From: Hymenobacter sp. DG01
GTDB taxonomy: Bacteria; Bacteroidota; Bacteroidia; Cytophagales; Hymenobacteraceae
Reading direction: 5' to 3'
Assembly (NCBI RefSeq): GCF_006352025.1
Contig: NZ_CP040936.1
Span: 4,528,001-4,592,000, forward strand
DNA: 64,000 nt
Both the position numbers and the translations under genes were made by a program. Positions 60,411 through 64,000 of the stretch are shown here, piece by piece (within the stretch, counting starts at the first letter, position 1; every line of letters begins with the position of its first letter). The notes under the pieces were generated by a model. That model did not search any database. It saw only the letters and a program-made list of their open reading frames with translations, and was not told where the DNA came from.

Positions 60411-60418
60411 CGAAGGTA
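60411..60418 (-). promoter_or_regulatory. -7-like box TACCTTCG, near-leaderless
   Basis: TAnnTTTG variant with TTCG on the minus strand, four bases ahead of the ATG at 60406. Confidence 0.45.
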
Positions 60419-60529
60419 CGCTACCGCCTGAATTTTAAGCGAAACGCGGCAGGGGCGTACGATGAGCGTTGCCGAAACCGTTTGAGGGCTGTATCATTAC
60501 GGTAGATTCTGCCTTATTGCCCATATACT

Positions 60530-61102
60530 ATGAGCGCCACTGCCCGCCGTACCACCGATTTTCTGGACTCCCTGGCTGCTGAACTGCAGCGGGTGCGGGA
60601 AATTACCCACCGCCGCTTCCGCCCCCTCACCGACGACCAGCTGAACCGGGGGCCGGGGCCGGGCAAGTGGAGCGTGGGCCAGTGCCTGGAGCACCTCAAT
60701 ATTGTGGGCGGCCTGTATCTGCCGGTAATGAACCGCAAAATCAAAGCCGCCCGGGAGCGGGGCTCCAGTCCGGCCGAAACGGTTGTGCACGGGTTTTTCG
60801 GCAAGAAGATGACCGAAGCCATGCGGGTACCGGCCAGCGAGAAAGCCATGAAAACGCCCCAGCAGTACGCGCCCAGCGGTTCGCGCCTGCCGCGCACAGT
60901 AGTAGAAGTTTTTAGCCGCCAGCTGGATGAGCTGGACAACCTGATTACCCAGGCCCGCACCATCAACGCCAACGCCGTTCGGATTCCGAACCCTATTGTG
61001 CCCCTGCTGCTGCCCCGCCTCACCGATGCCCTGGAACTGCTGGTAGAGCACATCAAACGCCACATTCAGCAGGCCGAGCGAGTGCTGGACGGGCGCAGCT
61101 AA
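60530..61102 (+). CDS. DinB-like protein
   Basis: 190 residues from ATG 60530. The DinB-superfamily helical bundle has RVREITHRRFRPLTDDQLN, PGKWSVGQCLEHLNIV with a metal-site His, and the C-terminal ELLVEHIKRHIQQAERVL with further His residues. Family members are metal-dependent thiol transferases or damage-induced proteins; the substrate is unknown. Single gene with its own terminator at 61117-61152. Confidence 0.85.
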   Translation: MSATARRTTDFLDSLAAELQRVREITHRRFRPLTDDQLNRGPGPGKWSVGQCLEHLNIVGGLYLPVMNRKIKAARERGSSPAETVVHGFFGKKMTEAMRVPASEKAMKTPQQYAPSGSRLPRTVVEVFSRQLDELDNLITQARTINANAVRIPNPIVPLLLPRLTDALELLVEHIKRHIQQAERVLDGRS

Positions 61103-61116
61103 GCCAGCAGCAAAAA

Positions 61117-61152
61117 CAAAAGCCCCCGCACCTCAGGTTGCGGAGGCTTTTG
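61117..61152. terminator. Bidirectional terminator
   Basis: CAAAAGCCCCCGCA / TGCGGAGGCTTTTG hairpin between convergent DinB-like and beta-barrel genes. Confidence 0.88.
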
Positions 61153-61178
61153 CCGGTTTAAGGGGGTAGGAAACGGCC

Positions 61179-61925
61179 TTATTTCCCGCCGAAGAAGTAC
61201 GCTACCGAAAGCTGCACGCCCCGGTTGTGGATCTTGTTGTCGGAGTCATCACCGTCATCAGACTTCGGAATCAGGTTGCTCAGGCCCAGACCGTAGCCCA
61301 GCTGAGCCTGAAAGGAGCCGGCCTTATAGCCCAGGCCCGCGTTCAGCCCGAAGTCGAGGCGGCGGAATTCGGGTTCGTCGCCGTCGGAGGCCTTGCCCAC
61401 AAACTTGATGTCGGCATCAGCGGAGCCCGACATCGATTCAACCACCTGACCGTTGAGGCTTGCGGAATAGTTGTTTTCGGCTTTGTAGTTACCGCTGAGG
61501 CCAATTCCGAGGTAGGGCCCGGCAAATACCTGGAAGCCGCCATCGGCCCCGTTGGTGCTATACACCAGGTTTACCGGCACTTCCAGGTAGCTCAGGCGGA
61601 TGGTGGCCTTCTCTTCCGACCTGATAGAGTAGGTTTCGCCGTTCGAAGTCGCGCTTCCTTCCTCAATTACTTCAATCTTGGTGCCCTTCGGTGAGAACAG
61701 AATAGAAGGCTGCAGTGCCAGGTTGCCGAACTGCGCGTTCAGGGTTACGCCCACCTGCGGTCCGAAAATATACTTGGTGTCGGGGCCGTCGTCTTCCAGG
61801 TCGAAGTTCAGTTTGGTGGCGTTGAGCCCCAGGCGAGGCCCGATGGTTACCTGGGCCTGAGCTTGGGTAGCTCCTGCCAGTAGCATAGCTACACTCAGGA
61901 TAGTGATGTGTGCTTTTTTGAACAT
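61179..61925 (-). CDS. Outer-membrane beta-barrel protein, PorT-like
   Basis: 248 residues from ATG 61925. Signal peptide (MFKKAHITILSVAMLLAGATQAQA) followed by alternating beta strands typical of an eight-stranded barrel (TIGPRLGLNATKLNF, LALQPSILFSPKGTK, LSYLEVPVNLVYST, FQVFAGPYLGIGLSG, LDFGLNAGLGYKAGS). It belongs to the OMP_b-brl_2/PorT-like superfamily, which includes T9SS assembly factors but also many unrelated barrels. A TACCTTCG-type box lies at 61969-61976 on the minus strand. Function not assigned. Confidence 0.85.
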   Translation of the reverse strand: MFKKAHITILSVAMLLAGATQAQAQVTIGPRLGLNATKLNFDLEDDGPDTKYIFGPQVGVTLNAQFGNLALQPSILFSPKGTKIEVIEEGSATSNGETYSIRSEEKATIRLSYLEVPVNLVYSTNGADGGFQVFAGPYLGIGLSGNYKAENNYSASLNGQVVESMSGSADADIKFVGKASDGDEPEFRRLDFGLNAGLGYKAGSFQAQLGYGLGLSNLIPKSDDGDDSDNKIHNRGVQLSVAYFFGGK

Positions 61926-62055
61926 GATAAAATAAGGTTGGATAAGCGCGGCTTACTGGGCCACGGCACGAAGGTAGAGGTCGGGCGGCAGTATTCACTT
62001 GCTTGAGTATACATATATTCATGAGTGACAATGCCTGCCGGCGCGGCCGGCTGCT

Positions 62056-62802
62056 TTATTTGGCGGCGGGTAGGTAGTAGTTGGCCGTTAGGGAGGCGCC
62101 CCGCAGGTAGGCCTGATAGTGGAAGCTTCGCTCCAGATAGCCCGGCAGCAGCTGGCCCAGGCCCCATTCGTAGCAGGCAGCCACCTGCACGGCCTTCCGG
62201 CGGTAGCCTACCCCGCCCAGCAGCCCGGCATCAAAGGGCCGGATGTCGGCGCTGCCCCCACCGCCCAGTATCCCGAAGCCCCCACCCGAGCCCCCAAAGT
62301 ACCCGAACCGCAGCCGGTAGTTGCTGCCGTAGCTTCTCGATTCCGTGGGGCGGGTTTCCGTTAGGTCATCGGCGCTACGGCCCCACACTCCCATGCTGCC
62401 GTAACCGCCCAGCAGCAGCCGCACGCCGCGGCTGAGTCCCGCCGGAGCAAATACCGCCACGGTCTGTAGCTGAGCATAGGTTAGGTGGGTGGTAGTGGTG
62501 GCCTGAAGGCGTACCTCGTCTGCAGTGCCCTGGTTGAAGACTTCATCGGAATAGGAGCGGTAGGCTTTCAGGGTAACTCCCAGCCCGTATTGCAGCGCCA
62601 GCTGGTTGCTCAGGCGAGTTTCGGCTACCATGCCAATTTGCCCGGAAGGGCGCTGCCAGGAGGAGGGCGAAGCCGCTCCCTGTTGCTGGGTCCAGCTCAG
62701 GCCAGCGCCCGCCTGCACTCCCAGCTGGGTGCGTCTTTGGGCCTGGGCAGTAGAAAGCAGCGGGAGGCTTAGCGCAAAAGTCAGGGCGCAGCGGCTAGGC
62801 AT
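62056..62802 (-). CDS. Outer-membrane beta-barrel protein, hypothetical
   Basis: 248 residues from ATG 62802 (MPSRCALTFALSLPLLSTAQA, a signal peptide). The frame reaches back to 62874 (ATGs also at 62829), but those codons have no signal-like order. The body is Gly/Tyr/Arg-rich with alternating strands and aromatic-girdle features of a small outer-membrane barrel (GVQAGAGLSWTQ, LALQYGLGVTLKAYRSY, LLLGGYGSMGVWG). Family assignment is only to the general outer-membrane barrel group. No partner gene is adjacent; function unknown. Confidence 0.72.
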   Translation of the reverse strand: MPSRCALTFALSLPLLSTAQAQRRTQLGVQAGAGLSWTQQQGAASPSSWQRPSGQIGMVAETRLSNQLALQYGLGVTLKAYRSYSDEVFNQGTADEVRLQATTTTHLTYAQLQTVAVFAPAGLSRGVRLLLGGYGSMGVWGRSADDLTETRPTESRSYGSNYRLRFGYFGGSGGGFGILGGGGSADIRPFDAGLLGGVGYRRKAVQVAACYEWGLGQLLPGYLERSFHYQAYLRGASLTANYYLPAAK

Positions 62803-63097
62803 CAGAAACGAGGATATGGGTAGCAGCATGGATAACGGAAAAAAATAGAAGTATCTGAGGCTGGCCGCAAGCACGGCGGCATACCTGCGTAAGAAGGCTT
62901 AATAGTACAGAAAAAGGCAGAGTGTTCTGGTGCTGCGCTAGGCCTGGGCCTGGTTTTGGCTACTTGCCCCGGGCTGCCCAACGGGTGCGGCCTGTAGCTG
63001 AAGGCCGAGTACATTTTCTTTCGGGCGGGCTTATGGAATTGTCGGGTTCGGGGCATCTAAAGTTTACCAACTTGCCCTCCTGATTCGTTTTGCCCGT
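62803..63097. other. Intergenic region before the alpha-2-macroglobulin-type gene
   Basis: About 295 bases between a minus-strand barrel gene and the plus-strand gene at 63098. No gene is supported. No exact -7 box was found; the stretch near 63085-63092 (CGTTTTGC) is a weak candidate. Confidence 0.4.
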
Positions 63098-64000
63098 ATG
63101 CGCCCTCTCCTGTTAAGCTTCCTGCTGCTCCTGCTCTTGTTTTCCGCCGGCTCCTCCCAAACGACTCCTACCCCTCCCGGCAAGGGCAACCCTGCCGCCT
63201 GGAAGAAAATTGACCAGCTCCTGGCCAAAGACCAGACGTCCTCCGCCGCCAAGCTGCTGGAGCCCCTGTACCAGCAGGCCCGGCAGCGTCAGAATACGCC
63301 CGAGTATCTGCGGGCCCTGCTCTATAAGCTGCGCCTGCTGGAAGCCAAAGAGGAAGAGGCTGACGTGCAGGCCATTGCCCTGGTAGAGGCCGACCTGAAA
63401 ACCGCCCGGTTTCCGGCCCGGCCCATTTTGCACAGCCTGCTGGCTCAGCTCTACGCCAACTACTACCAGCAGCACCGCTACCAGCTCTACGACCGCACCG
63501 CCCAGGCCGCGCCCGACCCCGCCGATACCAGCCGGGCCGATATCCGGACCTGGGATGCTGCCCGCCTCGGCAGTGCCGTTATCAGCCACTACCGCGCCTC
63601 GCTGGCCGACGAGCCCGAACGCCTGCAGCAGCTGAAACTGGCGGCCATGGGCTACGCCGTAACGGGCGGCGACGCCGAAAGCCGCATCCTCGTGCCCACG
63701 CTCTACGACCTGCTGGCCCGCCGCGCCATCGAGGGGCTTGGCAACGATGAGTTCTACCTCACGAAGCCCGCCGAGCAGTTTGAGCTGAAAGAAGCCGCGC
63801 TGTTTGGGCCGGCCGCTGCGTTTGCCCGCCTGAATCTGACCGCGCCGCCGGCCGACTCGCTCAACGGGCAGCTGCAGGTATTGCGGGTGCTGCAGCAGCT
63901 TACCGTGTTCCGGCTGCGGGATGCCACCAACCCAGAAGCCTTGGCCGACGTGGACTTGGCTCGCCTGCGCTTTGTGCACCAGTACGCCGAGTTGCCCAAC
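63098..64000 (+). CDS. Alpha-2-macroglobulin-family protein, N-terminal fragment (cut by window edge)
   Basis: 301 codons from ATG 63098 stay open to the window end; no stop appears. Signal peptide (MRPLLLSFLLLLLLFSAGSSQ), then a helical region WKKIDQLLAKDQTSSAAKLL and YLRALLYKLRLLEAKEEEAD, ILHSLLAQLYANYYQQHRY and RADIRTWDAARLG. This amino-terminal module is typical of the very large (about 1800-2000 residue) Bacteroidota alpha-2-macroglobulin/MG2-type envelope proteins, which may trap foreign proteases or bind surface ligands. The macroglobulin and thioester-like regions would lie beyond the window. Confidence 0.85.
   Translation, partial: MRPLLLSFLLLLLLFSAGSSQTTPTPPGKGNPAAWKKIDQLLAKDQTSSAAKLLEPLYQQARQRQNTPEYLRALLYKLRLLEAKEEEADVQAIALVEADLKTARFPARPILHSLLAQLYANYYQQHRYQLYDRTAQAAPDPADTSRADIRTWDAARLGSAVISHYRASLADEPERLQQLKLAAMGYAVTGGDAESRILVPTLYDLLARRAIEGLGNDEFYLTKPAEQFELKEAALFGPAAAFARLNLTAPPADSLNGQLQVLRVLQQLTVFRLRDATNPEALADVDLARLRFVHQYAELPN

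Overview
The window reads as chromosomal DNA of a high-GC member of the Bacteroidota, most likely Hymenobacter or a close relative (Cytophagales, Hymenobacteraceae). Supporting signs are many Bacteroidota -7 boxes (TAnnTTTG), T9SS-type C-terminal sorting domains, a PorE-like protein, the gliding lipoprotein GldH, GWxTD, DUF2723 and DUF4268 families, a SecDF fusion, and frequent GTG/TTG starts. No rRNA, tRNA, CRISPR array, prophage or intact insertion sequence was seen. The ends cut through secDF (left) and an alpha-2-macroglobulin-type gene (right).

Layout. 0-9.4 kb is mostly housekeeping: secDF, a small membrane protein, a DUF4268 protein, udk, rdgB, rpmE2, a GlmU-like nucleotidyltransferase, DNA polymerase III delta prime, hemC, a secreted cyclophilin and an RmlD-like reductase. 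10-16 kb is the most unusual part: a peptide-type ABC importer (binding lipoprotein plus two permeases, no ATPase), a tiny secreted peptide gene carrying a 14-residue repeat, a divergent AT-rich intergenic region with repeated TGTGAC motifs, and a 513-residue TPR-like protein with a possible N-terminal winged helix. 16-25.1 kb holds small secreted proteins, a LytTR response regulator, a 1218-residue hybrid histidine kinase, a PorE-like OmpA protein and a TPR protein. 25-35.6 kb holds a bacilliredoxin, a NodU-family carbamoyltransferase, recQ, an arabinose-5-phosphate isomerase, a mannose-1-phosphate guanylyltransferase, rlmB and a GWxTD protein. 35.7-46 kb holds a DUF2723 membrane protein, a minimal T9SS cargo, birA and rsfS (divergent), ftsH, and an overlapping LUD / lpxH-like / beta-propeller run. 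46-64 kb holds a zinc dehydrogenase, a T9SS S8 peptidase with Asp changed to Glu at the catalytic position, an M57-like protease, a PSP1-gldH pair, a cold-shock gene, a disordered protein, a 41-residue peptide, several envelope proteins, a DinB-like protein and two beta-barrels.

How the genes work together. KdsD-like isomerase, LpxH-like hydrolase, the GlmU-like protein, the mannose-1-phosphate guanylyltransferase and the RmlD-like reductase all feed envelope sugar or lipid A synthesis. SecDF, PorE-like, GldH and several CTD-bearing cargos point to an active type IX secretion system. The hybrid kinase (with receiver and Hpt) followed by a LytTR regulator looks like a complete phosphorelay. 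Strong hairpin terminators sit in many of the gaps, so most transcription units are one to three genes long.

All functional names rest on recognised motifs and remembered family features, not on database searches.
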